DNA of 64,000 nt, from contig CAWERW010000015.1 in assembly GCA_963811595.1 (NCBI GenBank), positions 248,001 through 312,000 of the forward strand, read 5' to 3'. Position numbers and translations under genes: made by a program. Each line of letters begins with the position of its first letter. The first letter of the stretch is position 1. Shown piece after piece: positions 27,918-38,985 of this stretch. The notes under the pieces are model-generated. The model did not search any database, had not been told where the DNA came from, and worked only from the letters and a program-made list of their open reading frames with translations. Origin of the DNA: DASQFQ01 sp963811595. Lineage in GTDB: Bacteria > Actinomycetota > Thermoleophilia > Solirubrobacterales > Solirubrobacteraceae.

Positions 27918-28337
27918 TCAGGCGCCGGACTCCGCGGCGCTGGGCGGCGTATCCGACTCCCATGCCGCGGACTGGCCGAGGCCGGCGCTCTTGAGCACCT
28001 TCAGCGAGAGCAGTGCGCACTTCATGCGCGTGGCGGAGATGTCGATCCCGAGCAGGTCGAGGATGAAGGTCCTGTCGAGCCGCACGAGCTCCTCGACCGG
28101 CATCCCGATCACCTCGTCGGAGGCCATCGACGCGCTCGCCTGGGAGATCGCGCAGCCGTGGCCGGAGAAGCGCAGCTCCTCGACCTTGTTGTCGCCGTCG
28201 ACCTTGATCTGCACCTTCAGCTCGTCGCCGCACAGCGGGTTGAAGTCCTCGAACTCGAGGTCGGCGTCGGGCAGCTCGCCCCAGTTATGCGGCTGCTTGT
28301 AGTGATCGAGGATGTTCTCCCGGTAGAGCTCGTCCAT
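27918..28337 (-). CDS. sufU: Sulfur-transfer protein SufU
   Basis: 139 residues. The zinc and sulfur-acceptor residues are present: C and D in FNPLCGDELKVQIKV, C in FSGHGCAISQASASMASD, and the last C in TRMKCALLSLKVL. This is the SufU pattern of Gram-positive SUF systems, where the zinc-bound cysteine takes persulfide from SufS. It directly follows sufS with an overlap of one base. The intact gene ends close to a glycosidase relic. Confidence 0.93.
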   Translation of the reverse strand: MDELYRENILDHYKQPHNWGELPDADLEFEDFNPLCGDELKVQIKVDGDNKVEELRFSGHGCAISQASASMASDEVIGMPVEELVRLDRTFILDLLGIDISATRMKCALLSLKVLKSAGLGQSAAWESDTPPSAAESGA

Positions 28338-29541
28338 CAGCCGAACACACTACGAACCGAGCCGAAGGCGTCGACCAGGCGGTCGACGTCGTCGCGCGTC
28401 GTGTGGACGGCGAAGCTCGCGCGCGACGTCGCGGCGACGCCGAGGCGGCGCATCAGCGGCTGCGCGCAGTGGTGGCCGGCGCGGATGCAGACGCCCTCGC
28501 GGCCGATGATCTCGGACACGTCGTGCGGGTGCGCGCCGTCGAGGTTGAACGCCAGGGCGCCCCCGCGGACGTCGACGTCGGCGGGTCCGTAGACGGTGAC
28601 GTCATCGAGCTCGCCGAAGCGCTCGAGCGCGTAGGCGGCGATCTCCCGGCCGTGCTCGCGCACGGCGTCCATCCCGATCTCGGACAGGAAGTCGACCGCG
28701 GCGCCCAGGCCGATGGCCTCGGCGACGGCGGAGGTGCCGGCCTCGAAGCGCGCGGGCGGCTCCATGTACGTCGACTCGTCGCGGCCCACGCGCTTGATCA
28801 TGTGCCCGCCGCCGAGCCAGGGCGGCATCGCCTCGAGCAGCTCCATGCGCCCGTGGAGCACGCCGATGCCGGTCGGGCCGTAGGCCTTGTGCCCGGTCCA
28901 GGCGTAGAAGTCGGCGCCCAGGGCGCCAACGTCGACCGGCAGGTGCGGCACCGCCTGCGCGCCGTCGACCACCAGGATCGCGCCGGCTCGATGTGCCCGC
29001 AGCGCGATCTCCTCGATCGGGTTGATGGTCGAGAGCACGTTGGACACGTGGGCGACCGCGAGGACCTTCGGGTCCAACGACAACACCTCATCGAGGGAGT
29101 CGAGGTCGAGCCGGCCGTCGTCCGTGATGCCGACGTACTCGAGCCGCGCGCCGCGGTCCTGGGCCAGCATCTGCCAGGGCACGATGTTGGAGTGGTGCTC
29201 CATCTCGGTGAGGGCGATCACGTCGCCTTCGTTCACGTTGGCGCGGCCCCACGACCACGCGACGAGGTTGATCGCCTCGGTCGCGTTGCGGGTGAACACG
29301 GTCTCGCCGGGCGTCGAGCCGGCGAACGCGGCGATCCGGCCGCGCGCGCCCTCGAACATCTCCGTCGCCTCGGCGGCGAGCGCGTAGGTCGAGCGGTGCA
29401 CCGTCGCCCGCGCCTCGAGGTAGTAGCGGTCCATCGCCTCGATCACGCTCCGCGGCGTCTGTGACGTCGCCGCGGAGTCGAGATAGGCGATCCCCTCGCG
29501 CTCGAGCACGGGGAACTCGCCGGAGGCGGGGACCGTCAGGC

Positions 29542-29545
<4 letters not shown>
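28337..29545 (-). CDS. sufS: Cysteine desulfurase SufS
   Basis: 402 residues, full length for class II desulfurases. The PLP lysine is in YAWTGHKAYGPTGIGVLHG; the active-site cysteine is in IRAGHHCAQPLMRRLG; the N-terminal substrate region is YLDSAATSQTP. It removes sulfur from cysteine and passes it to SufU. The start overlaps the end of sufC (ATGA), so the two are translated together. Confidence 0.96.
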
Positions 29546-30309
<764 letters not shown>

Positions 30310-30315
30310 GGTCTC

Positions 30316-30771
30316 CTAAGTGAGCGAAAGGTCTTTGTCGGACTGGGCGAACTCGACGAGCTCGCCCAGCGTGGTGCGCTGCAGGGACTTGATGACGCCC
30401 ATCTGCACGCGCGTCCACATCAGCTTGGTGGCGCAGTGGCTCTCGTCGGTGCCGTGCGAGCACAGCACGCGGGTGTCGTCCTTGTCCTGGACGAAGCACT
30501 CCATCGGAGCGATCGCGCCTTCGAGCGCGAGCACCACCGCGTCCATCGTGATCTCCTCGGCGGGACGGGCGAGCACGTAGCCGCCGTGGGCGCCGCGCGT
30601 CGCCTCGACCAGCGAGGCCTTCTTCAGCAGCGCCGCGATCCGCTCGAGGTACGCCAGCGGCAGGTTCTCGGCCGCCGCGACCGCCTTGAGCGACACCGGT
30701 CCGGACTCCGCGCGCAGGCCCAGCTGGATGAGCAGCCGGACCCCGTACTCCGCCTTGGTGGTGAAGATCAT
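30316..30771 (-). CDS. Rrf2-family Fe-S-sensing repressor (SufR/IscR-like)
   Basis: 151 residues. The winged helix reads KAEYGVRLLIQLGLRAESGP then SLKAVAAAENLPLAYLERIA and GGYVLARPAEEITM. The Fe-S ligands are C92, C104 and C113 (PMECFVQDKDD, VLCSHG, SHCATKL), the spacing of cluster-binding Rrf2 proteins. As first gene of the sufC-sufS-sufU operon it probably represses that operon and the Rieske-sufB-sufD operon when clusters are plentiful. Likely initiated close to a TAGGAT box at 30789-30784. The intergenic region carries a terminator for the neighbouring exporter. Confidence 0.9.
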   Translation of the reverse strand: MIFTTKAEYGVRLLIQLGLRAESGPVSLKAVAAAENLPLAYLERIAALLKKASLVEATRGAHGGYVLARPAEEITMDAVVLALEGAIAPMECFVQDKDDTRVLCSHGTDESHCATKLMWTRVQMGVIKSLQRTTLGELVEFAQSDKDLSLT

Positions 30772-30790
30772 CGAGGTCCTAATCCTACCA

Positions 30791-30818
30791 GCGGGGTCGG
30801 AGTTGACTCCGACCCCGC
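30791..30818 (-). terminator. Hairpin terminator of the ABC exporter operon
   Basis: A perfect 12-bp stem GCGGGGTCGGAG against CTCCGACCCCGC with loop TTGA, starting 14 bases beyond the permease stop at 30832. It separates this operon from the Rrf2 gene promoter, which is read in the same direction. Confidence 0.75.
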
Positions 30819-30831
30819 GGGCAGGTTCCCG

Positions 30832-33227
30832 CTACTCGTAGGCGAGCGCGGTGAGCACGTCCATCCGCGCCGCGCGGCGCGCGGGCAGGATGGCGGCGAG
30901 CACGCCGGCGGCGATCGCGACGACGACGAACGCGGCCAGCGAGCCAACAGGGACCGCGAACGTCAGGCCCTCCTCCGCGAACACGGACGCCAGCACCGCG
31001 GCGGCCACGAGCCCGAGCGCGATGCCCATCGCGGCGCCCAGCAGCGCCGTGATGATCGACTCGTGGCGGATCATCCGCCGGACCTGGCGGCGCGTCATGC
31101 CGACCGCGCGCAGCATGCCCAGCTCGCGGGTGCGCTCGAACGTCGAGAGCACGAGCGTGTTGACGATCCCGAACAGGGACACGATGACCGCCAGGGCCAG
31201 CAGCACCATGAAGATGGCGAGCAGCGAGTCGATGTCGGCCGTCATGTCGGCGATGAAGCCGTCCTTGGTCAGGACGTGCGCGTCCGGGAAGCCGCCGAGC
31301 GCCTTCTCGAGCGCGCCGGCGTCGGACGTCGTGACGAACGCGAGCCGGTCGCGCTCGGTCTCGAACGCGCGCTCGAACGCGGCCATCGACACCGTGATCG
31401 GGCCGAGGCCGAGCGAGTCCAGGACCGGCGACTCCTCGACGCCGCGCACCGTCAGCGGGAGCTTCACGCCCTTCGCCGACGTGAGCGTGAACGAGTCGCC
31501 GACCGCCAACCCGTGCTCCGTAGCCCAGCCGTCGTCGACGACCGCGCCCTCCGTGCCGAGCGACGAGAGCACCGCGTCCGAACCGGACTTCCACTCAAAG
31601 CGCAGTTGCGCGCCCTGCACGGCGTTCACGATCTCCTTGTCACCGGCCACGAGGCCGCCGTCCTGGCGCAGCACCCCGACCGCGGAGACACCCGGGACCG
31701 ACGAGGCAACCCGCGCGATCTCCGGGTCCATCGGCGACCAGCCGTCCTGCGCGGTGATGACGTGCGAGGCGGCGACGCGGTCGCCGAGCGTGCCCTTCGT
31801 CTCCTCACGCAGGCCGTTGGCGACCACGGTCACCGCGGTCACGAGCATCACGCCGATCATCAGCGCGCTCGCCGTGACGGCCGTGCGGCCGGGATGGCGC
31901 ATCGCGTTGCGGCGCGCGAGCCGCCCCGCGGAGCCGCCGACGGCGGCCGCGGGAGCGCCCACGAGCCCGGCCGCCCCACGCACGATCCGCGACGGCAGCC
32001 GCAGCCTGCGGCTCGCCGGGTCGCTGTCGCGCAGCGCGGCGACGGGAGCGATCTTCGTCGCCCGCCGCGCCGGCCGGAAGCCCGCCACCAGCGTCACGAG
32101 CGTGCCCACCAGCAGGGCCACGATCGCGGTCCGCGCCTCGAACACCGTGCCCGACTCGGGCAGCGAGAGGTCCATCGCGCCGAACACCGCGTTCAGCCCC
32201 GCGGCGATGCCGAAGCCCGCCGCGATGCCGACGATCGACGCGCCGAGCCCGAGCGCGAGCGCCTCGAGCAGCACCGAGCCGAGCACCTGGCGGCGCGCGG
32301 CGCCGACCATCCGCAGCATCGCGAACTCGCGCGTGCGCTGGGCGACGGTGATCGAGAGCGTGTTGAAGATCGTGAACGCGCCGACGAGGATCGCCACGCC
32401 GCCGAACACGAGCAGGACGGTCTTGATGATGCCGATGAAGCCCTTCAGGCCGTCGAGCGTGAAGCGGTCGTGGGCCGCGGCCGTCTGGACCTCGGCGCCG
32501 CGGCCGAGCCGCTCGCCGATCGCCGCGCGGACGTCCGCCGCCGGCGTGCCGGGCTTGCCGGCCACCAGCACGGAGTCGTAGCGGCCCTGCTTGTCGAACA
32601 GCTGCTGCGCGGTCTCGAGGTCGAACACCGCCGCCGAGGCGGTGCCGAGCGACTTCACCGTCCCGAAGCGGGCGATGCCCACCACGGCGAAGCTGCCGGC
32701 CTCGCCGCGCGTGGAGATCCGCACGCGGTCGCCGATGCCGTAGCGCTGCTTCTCGGCCGTCGTGGCGTCGATGACGACCTCGCCCGGCCCGACGGCCCAG
32801 CGGCCGTCCTGGAGGCGGAACGCGGTCAGCTTCTCGGCGCCGGCGACCTTCGAGTCGAAGCCCGTGCCGAAGTACGGGCCGTCGCCGGACGGCTTGCCGT
32901 CGCGGCCGACGATCTGCGCCTGGTCGGAGATGTCCCCGACCGCGGTGGCGACCTGCGGCACCGCGCGCACGTCGTCGACGAGCGAGGCGGCCACGGTCGG
33001 CCGCTGCACCGTCCAGTCGTCGGACGAGTCGACCTTGAACGCGGTGCGCGACGTGACGACCGCGTCCGTGCCGTCGTAGGCGGCGGACGACAGCGAGTCG
33101 GCGGCGCCGCGCATCGTGTCGGTCAGCGTGAAGGCCGCGCTCACCATGCCGACGCCGAGCACGATGGCCAGCATCGTCAGCAGGGTGCGCACGGGCCGGC
33201 TCGCCAGACCCTTGAGGGCGACGCGGG

Positions 33228-33231
<4 letters not shown>
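30832..33231 (-). CDS. FtsX-family ABC transporter permease
   Basis: 799 residues with two FtsX/MacB modules. An N-terminal helix (ASRPVRTLLTMLAIVLGVGM) is followed by a large external domain. Three-helix bundles follow near the middle (VLLVFGGVAILVGAFTIFN, ALGLGASIVGIAAGFGIAAG) and at the C-terminus (SLLAIFMVLLALAVIVSLFG, IALGLVAAAVLASVF). The repeated TRELGMLRAVGMTRRQVRRM and TREFAMLRMVGAARRQVLGS stretches are the coupling helices that meet the ATPase. It is fused as two copies, the form usual in actinobacteria. With the ATPase it probably exports or extracts peptides or lipids. Overlaps the ATPase gene. Confidence 0.92.
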
Positions 33232-33992
<761 letters not shown>

Positions 33993-34013
33993 GCGGTCCT
34001 TTCGAGGGGGAGA

Positions 34014-34454
34014 TCAGGCGGGGCAGGCCGCCTCGGCCGCGAGGCGCGAGATGGCGTGGGTCAGGGCGCCCGCGGACAGCAGGGCGTTGGTCGCCTCCGC
34101 GAGGAGGCGGCCGGTGATGCCCTGGCCGGAGCGGACGGACACGGAGGCGTGGACCTCCGAGCCACCCTTGGTGGCGGCAAGCTCGTAGTTGACGTCGAGG
34201 CCGACAGGGCCGTCGGCGGCGAGCGACAGCCGGCGGCGCTGCACCTCGTGGACCTCGACGACGAAGCCGACGCGGCGGCCGGCGAGGCGGCCCGACACGC
34301 GGGCGGTCGTCCCCGCCATCAGGCGCGGCGTGTCGAGGTCGTCGACGTCGAACGGCAGCGGCGCCCAGCGGGCGATCGCGTCAGGGTCCGTGAGGATGTC
34401 GAGGACGGCCTCGGGGGCGGCGTCGACGGTGGTGGTCGCGGTCCAGGTCTTCAT
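34014..34454 (-). CDS. SRPBCC-fold (polyketide cyclase/CoxG-like) protein
   Basis: 146 residues. ATG 34454 gives the typical opening MKTWTATTTVDAAPEAVLDI, then LTDPDAIARWAPLPFDV and the long C-terminal helix LLAEATNALLSAGALTHAIS. This is the START/SRPBCC ligand-binding fold, which holds hydrophobic molecules in a deep cavity. It leads the operon with the ABC ATPase and permease, so it may present or protect a lipid-like substrate; that is inferred from position. Divergent from the histidine kinase pair across 158 bases. Confidence 0.78.
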   Translation of the reverse strand: MKTWTATTTVDAAPEAVLDILTDPDAIARWAPLPFDVDDLDTPRLMAGTTARVSGRLAGRRVGFVVEVHEVQRRRLSLAADGPVGLDVNYELAATKGGSEVHASVSVRSGQGITGRLLAEATNALLSAGALTHAISRLAAEAACPA

Positions 34455-34598
34455 GGTGCGACAACTCTCCCGGCGCGCGGCCTCCGTGTCGTCGGCCTGC
34501 ATGACGATCCTGTGCGGGCGCCTGGACGACACCGCGTCCTCCTCAGGGATGACCCGCGGATCGTCAGACCGGACGACGAAGCGTCCCCGCGCGCGCGT

Positions 34599-34604
34599 TA
34601 GGTT
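34599..34604 (+). promoter_or_regulatory. -10 box TAGGTT of the kinase-kinase-regulator operon
   Basis: TAGGTT ends eight bases before ATG 34613 and there is no ribosome site, so the first kinase message is probably leaderless. It lies in the 158-base divergent region with the SRPBCC gene. Confidence 0.5.
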
Positions 34605-34612
34605 TGCGCTGG

Positions 34613-35806
34613 ATGCAGCCCCTCCGTGCCCTGGTCACGCGCGTGCGCGCGCTCCCACCCGCCCGCTTCGACGCCGTGCTCGCCGCCCTGCTGCTCGCCG
34701 AGGCGCTGTTCGAGCTGTTCGTCTTCACGCCGGTCACGGGCGTCGACGCCGTGCTGATCGCCCTGACGCTCACCGTCATGGCGGGCGGGCTGGCCGTGCG
34801 CCGGCGCGTGCCCGTGACCGCGATGGCGATCGTCCTCAGCGGCTTCATCGTCGTGCTCCAGATCGGCGGCACCGCGTATGACTCCAACACGGCGGGCCCG
34901 TTCTTCTGGATGCTGCTCGCGTCCTACACGGTCGGCGCCTGCACCGAGGGCCGCCACCTGTGGTTCGGCGCGCTCGTCGCCGCGGCGCTGAACGGGCTCA
35001 GCACCGGCACCGACGACTACACCAACGACGTCACCGCGTTCGTGAACTCGATCGCGCTCGGGGTCGCCGCGCCGATGCTGTTCGCGACCGTGATGCGCAA
35101 CCGCGCGCGGCTCAACCACGCGTTGCGCGAGAAGGCGCAGCAGCTCGCCGAGAGCCACGACGGGGCCGCGGAGAGCGCGGCGCTCGAGGAGCGGACGCGG
35201 ATCGCGGGCGAGCTGCACGACGTGGTCGCCCACGCGCTGAGCGCGATGACCGTGCAGGCGGCGGCCGCGCGGCGGATGGCCGAGCGCGACCCGGCGCACG
35301 CCGAGACCGCGTTCGCGACCGTCGAGGCGACCGGGCGCGAGGCCCTCACGGAGCTGCGCCGCCTGCTCGGCGTGCTGCGCCGCGAGGACGAGGACATCGC
35401 GCTCTCGCCGCAGCCGGGCCTCGCCCACGTGGGCTCGCTCGTGCGCCGCTCGCTCGCGGCCGGGCTCCCGGTCGAGCTGCGCGTCGAGGGCGAGCCGAAG
35501 CTGCTGTCGGCGGGCGTCGACCTGACCGGCTACCGGCTCGTGCAGGAGGCGCTCAGCCGTGCCCGCGACGCCGAGGCCGGGCGCGCTTCCGTGACGCTGC
35601 GCTACGAGGCCTCGGGCCTGACCATCGAGATCGCCGACGACGGCGCGCCGAGCGGGCGCCGCCTGCTCGGGCTGCGCGAGCGCGTGGTGGTGTATGGCGG
35701 CCAGGTCCAGGCCGGGCCGGTGGGCGGCTCGGGCTGGCGCGTGAGCGCGCGGCTGCCGGTCGGGCGCGACGAGGCTCCCCTGCCGGCGGTGGAGACGGCA
35801 GCATGA
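34613..35806 (+). CDS. Sensor histidine kinase (HisKA_3), degenerate ATP site
   Basis: 397 residues. About five membrane helices fill the N-terminal half (DAVLAALLLAEALFELFVF onward). The phospho-acceptor is H202 in RIAGELHDVVAHALSAM, the dimerisation motif of NarL-type kinases. The ATPase domain is unusual: the N-box position reads VQEALSRARDAEAG where active relatives have QEALTNxxKHA, so the key asparagine is missing. The G-box is also altered (IADDGAPSGRRLLGLRERV). It may act as a pseudokinase or be phosphorylated by the second kinase. Overlaps the next gene by ATGA. Confidence 0.85.
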   Translation: MQPLRALVTRVRALPPARFDAVLAALLLAEALFELFVFTPVTGVDAVLIALTLTVMAGGLAVRRRVPVTAMAIVLSGFIVVLQIGGTAYDSNTAGPFFWMLLASYTVGACTEGRHLWFGALVAAALNGLSTGTDDYTNDVTAFVNSIALGVAAPMLFATVMRNRARLNHALREKAQQLAESHDGAAESAALEERTRIAGELHDVVAHALSAMTVQAAAARRMAERDPAHAETAFATVEATGREALTELRRLLGVLRREDEDIALSPQPGLAHVGSLVRRSLAAGLPVELRVEGEPKLLSAGVDLTGYRLVQEALSRARDAEAGRASVTLRYEASGLTIEIADDGAPSGRRLLGLRERVVVYGGQVQAGPVGGSGWRVSARLPVGRDEAPLPAVETAA

Positions 35807-37002
35807 GACGACTGCGCCGCATCGACCCGCGCGTCTTCGACTGGGTGCTCGCGCTCGCGCTCGGCATCGGCGGCGCGATCGAGGCCGCCACGAGGGACAG
35901 TGTCCAGGGCCCGGTGGTGCTCAACGTGCTCGCGATGTCGTGCATCGCGATCGCAGTGCTCGTGCGCCGGCAGCGCGCGCTGCTCGGGCTCGGGATCTGG
36001 ATGGGCGTGGCGCTCGTGATGGCGGCGTTCCTCACCCAGCCGTCGGAGATGTCGGCGCTCTTCCTCGGGCTGATGGTGTTCCCGTACGCGGTCGGCGCCC
36101 ACACGGAGGGCCGGCGCGCCTACGCCGGGCTCGCGCTCGCCGTCGCGACGATCGTCGTGGTCGCGCTCGACTCCGACTCGTTCGTGTGGGGCGACATCTT
36201 CTTCCCGGGGATCTTCGCCACGCTGCTGTGGCTCGCCGGCCGCGCGGTGCGCAGCCGCAGCCGCCTGACCGCCGAGCTGCACGAGGCGACGCTGCGGCTG
36301 CACGAGCAGCGCGAGGCCGAGGCGCACGCGGCGGTCGCCGAGGAGCGCCGGCGGATCGCCCGCGAGATGCACGACGTCGTCGCCCACAGCGTCTCCACGA
36401 TGGTCATCCAGGCCGGCGGGGCGCGCCGGATCCTCACGCGCGACCCCGCCCGCGCCGTCGAGGCGGCCGCGCTGATCGAGCGCACCGGGCGCGAGGCGCT
36501 CGGCGAGATGCGCCACCTGCTCGGCGTCCTGCACGCGGGCGAGAACCTCGCGGCGCTGACGCCGCAGCCGACGCTGCTCCAGCTCGACGCGCTCGCCGAG
36601 CGCTCGCGCAGCGCCGGGCTGCCGGTCGAGCTGTCCGTCAGCGGGGAGCGCCGCGAGCTGCCGCCGGGCGTCGACCTCGCCGCCTACCGCGTGGTCCAGG
36701 AGGCGCTGACGAACTCGCTCAAGCACGGCGGCGGCAGCGCGACCGTGACCGTCGAGTACGGCGAGTGCGACCTCCGCGTCGCGATCGCCGACGCCGGCAG
36801 CGGCCGCGCCGGCGCGGTCCAGGGCAGCGGCCAGGGCCTGCGCGGCATGCGCGAGCGCGTGCGCGTGTGCGGCGGCGAGCTGCATGCCGGGCCGCGCCCG
36901 GAAGGCGGCTTCGAGGTGCGCGCGCACCTGCCGGTGCAGAACGAGGAAGAGGCGGCGCTCACCGCGGCCGCCGGCCGCAGCGAACTGGAGGCAAGCGCAT
37001 GA
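35803..37002 (+). CDS. Sensor histidine kinase (HisKA_3), intact
   Basis: 399 residues. N-terminal membrane helices (VLALALGIGGAIEAATRD, LGIWMGVALVMAAFLT, FLGLMVFPYAVGAH) are followed by the H-box RIAREMHDVVAHSVSTM and an intact HATPase_c domain with N-box VVQEALTNSLKHGG and G-box ADAGSGRAGAVQGSGQGLRG. It is a paralogue of the kinase before it and probably the one that binds ATP. It can form heterodimers with its neighbour in principle. The overlap with the response regulator gene is four bases. Confidence 0.92.
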   Translation: MRRLRRIDPRVFDWVLALALGIGGAIEAATRDSVQGPVVLNVLAMSCIAIAVLVRRQRALLGLGIWMGVALVMAAFLTQPSEMSALFLGLMVFPYAVGAHTEGRRAYAGLALAVATIVVVALDSDSFVWGDIFFPGIFATLLWLAGRAVRSRSRLTAELHEATLRLHEQREAEAHAAVAEERRRIAREMHDVVAHSVSTMVIQAGGARRILTRDPARAVEAAALIERTGREALGEMRHLLGVLHAGENLAALTPQPTLLQLDALAERSRSAGLPVELSVSGERRELPPGVDLAAYRVVQEALTNSLKHGGGSATVTVEYGECDLRVAIADAGSGRAGAVQGSGQGLRGMRERVRVCGGELHAGPRPEGGFEVRAHLPVQNEEEAALTAAAGRSELEASA

Positions 37003-37673
37003 GCGTCCGCATCATGATCGCCGACGATCAGGCGCTGGTCCGCGCCGGGTTCAAGATGATCCTCGACGCCGAGGACGACATCGAGGTCGTCGGCGAGGCG
37101 CATGACGGCCTACAGGCGGTCGACATGGCGCGGCGGCTGAAGCCCGACGTGGTGCTGATGGACATCCGCATGCCCGAGCTCGACGGCATCGAGGCGACGC
37201 GGCGCGTCACCCAGGCCGAGGGCGACGAGCCGCCGGTGCGGGTGATCATGCTGACCACCTTCGACCTCAACGAGTACGTCTACGAGGCGCTGCGCGCGGG
37301 CGCCAGCGGCTTCCTCTTGAAGGACGTGCCGCCCGAGCAGCTGGCCGCGGGCATCCGCGTGGTGGCCGGCGGCGAGGCGCTGCTGGCGCCGTCGATCACG
37401 CGCCGGCTGATCGAGGAGTTCGCCGAGGTCGCGCCCGCGATCCCCGAGGCGCCGCCCGGCCTCGACGAGCTGACCGCGCGCGAGCTCGAGGTGTTCAGGT
37501 GCGTCGCCCGCGGGCTCTCGAACGCCGAGATCGCCGCCGAGCTGATCGTGAGCGAGACGACCGTCAAGACCCACGTCGCGCGCATGCTGATGAAGCTCGG
37601 GCTGCGCGACCGCGTGCAGGCCGTGGTGCTCGCCTACGAGTCGGGTGTGGCGATCCCGGGCCGCGGCACGTAG
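36999..37673 (+). CDS. NarL/FixJ-family response regulator
   Basis: 224 residues. The receiver has the acidic pair in IMIADDQALVRAGF, the phospho-aspartate in VVLMDIRMPELDG and the lysine in GFLLKDVPPEQL. The C-terminal LuxR-type helix-turn-helix is LTARELEVFRCVARGLSNAE then SETTVKTHVARMLMKLGL. It is the cognate regulator of the two kinases. Targets may include the divergent SRPBCC-ABC exporter operon, the only unit across the shared intergenic region. Its TAG stop is reused in the -10 box of the next gene. Confidence 0.95.
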   Translation: MSVRIMIADDQALVRAGFKMILDAEDDIEVVGEAHDGLQAVDMARRLKPDVVLMDIRMPELDGIEATRRVTQAEGDEPPVRVIMLTTFDLNEYVYEALRAGASGFLLKDVPPEQLAAGIRVVAGGEALLAPSITRRLIEEFAEVAPAIPEAPPGLDELTARELEVFRCVARGLSNAEIAAELIVSETTVKTHVARMLMKLGLRDRVQAVVLAYESGVAIPGRGT

Positions 37674-37676
37674 CCT
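37671..37676 (+). promoter_or_regulatory. -10 box TAGCCT overlapping the response-regulator stop
   Basis: TAGCCT starts with the TAG stop of the response regulator and ends seven bases before ATG 37684. No ribosome-binding site lies between. Confidence 0.5.
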
Positions 37677-37683
37677 GCCGCGG

Positions 37684-38985
37684 ATGCGATCCGTCCTCCT
37701 CGCGGCGCTCGGCCTGGCGCTGCTGCCCGCCGCCGCCTCTGCCGGTCCCGTCGTCACCGTCCCCGGCGCCCCCGGGCCCGGCCCCGCGCGCTATGACCGC
37801 GTGAGCTACGAGCGCTTCGGCCCCAGCTCGGCGAAGCGCGTCCTGATCCTCGTCCCCGGCACCCAGGGCGGTGCGGGTGACTTCTCTTTGGTTGGGCCGG
37901 AGCTCGTCAAGCGCGTGAAGGGGCTGCAGGTGTGGGCCTATGACCGGCGCTCGCAGGCGTTCGAGGATCACAAGGGCTTCGCCTCGGGCGATCCGGATCA
38001 GGCGTTCAACTACTACCTCGGCGGCGGAGGGTTCACCCCCGTCTCCGGCGACTCGGTGCCGTTCGTGCGCGAGTGGGGCCTGCGGCTCGCGCTCGAGGAC
38101 CTGCGGCGCGTCGTCCGGCGCGCGCGGCGCGGGGGCCGCGAGGTGATCCTCGGCGGGCACTCGCTCGGCGCCTCGATGGCGGTCGCCTACGCGGCGTGGG
38201 ACTTCCGCGGCCGCCCCGGCCACCGCGACCTCTCCGGGCTCGTGCTGATCGACGGCGGGCTGCTCGGCACGTTCACCTCGCCGCAGCTCGAGGGTGTGCG
38301 GCGGCGGCTCGCGGCGCTGCGCGCCGGCGACCCGTTCCTCGACCTGCTGGGCATCGGCGTGCCGTGGGCGTCGGGCGTGTTCGGCGGCGTGGCGGCGAGC
38401 TACGCGCGGGTCAAGCCCGACGAGCGGGCGACGTTCGTCGACTACCCCGCCATCCCGGCGTCGCTGAAGGCGGGCTTCCCGGTCACCAACGAGGGCGGGC
38501 TCGGCTACGCGTTCGACCACTCGACGTCGCCGTCCGCGCTGTCGCTGATCCACGTGCGCGCGGGCGAGCTCGCCGCGACCGGCGACCCGCGGCCGTGGGT
38601 CGACGGCGAGGTGACGCCGATCCAGAACCTGGCGCGCGTGTTCGGCCGCTCACCCGTCGACGCGACCGAGTGGTACTTCCCGAACCGCCTGTCGCTCGAC
38701 GTCGACGGCGCGAGCGCGCTCGGGCGCAACGCGATCACGAAGCTGCTCGGGCTGCGGCCGTTCCACCGGCGCACGATCCGGCTGCCGCTCTACGCGCTGC
38801 AGACCGACCTGACCGACGGGCGCGTGCTGCGCGGCGCGCGGCGGCTGCTGGCGTCGTCGCGGATCCCGCCGCGGCGCGCGAAGTTCGTCGACGCCTCGCG
38901 CACCGACTCGCACCTCGACCCGCTGACCGCGGCGCCGGCCCGCAGCCGCTTCCTGCGGACCGTCGTACCGTGGTTGAGGAGATGA
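37684..38985 (+). CDS. Secreted alpha/beta hydrolase
   Basis: 433 residues. It opens with a signal peptide (RSVLLAALGLALLPAAASAG). The oxyanion segment is RVLILVPGTQGGAGDF, the nucleophile elbow is ILGGHSLGASMAVAYAAW, and a histidine near the C-terminus (DASRTDSHLDPLTA) may complete the triad. The long cap between the elbow and the C-terminus (FGGVAASYARVKPDE and on) distinguishes it from simple esterases. Substrate unknown. It overlaps the cupin gene by four bases. Confidence 0.82.
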   Translation: MRSVLLAALGLALLPAAASAGPVVTVPGAPGPGPARYDRVSYERFGPSSAKRVLILVPGTQGGAGDFSLVGPELVKRVKGLQVWAYDRRSQAFEDHKGFASGDPDQAFNYYLGGGGFTPVSGDSVPFVREWGLRLALEDLRRVVRRARRGGREVILGGHSLGASMAVAYAAWDFRGRPGHRDLSGLVLIDGGLLGTFTSPQLEGVRRRLAALRAGDPFLDLLGIGVPWASGVFGGVAASYARVKPDERATFVDYPAIPASLKAGFPVTNEGGLGYAFDHSTSPSALSLIHVRAGELAATGDPRPWVDGEVTPIQNLARVFGRSPVDATEWYFPNRLSLDVDGASALGRNAITKLLGLRPFHRRTIRLPLYALQTDLTDGRVLRGARRLLASSRIPPRRAKFVDASRTDSHLDPLTAAPARSRFLRTVVPWLRR

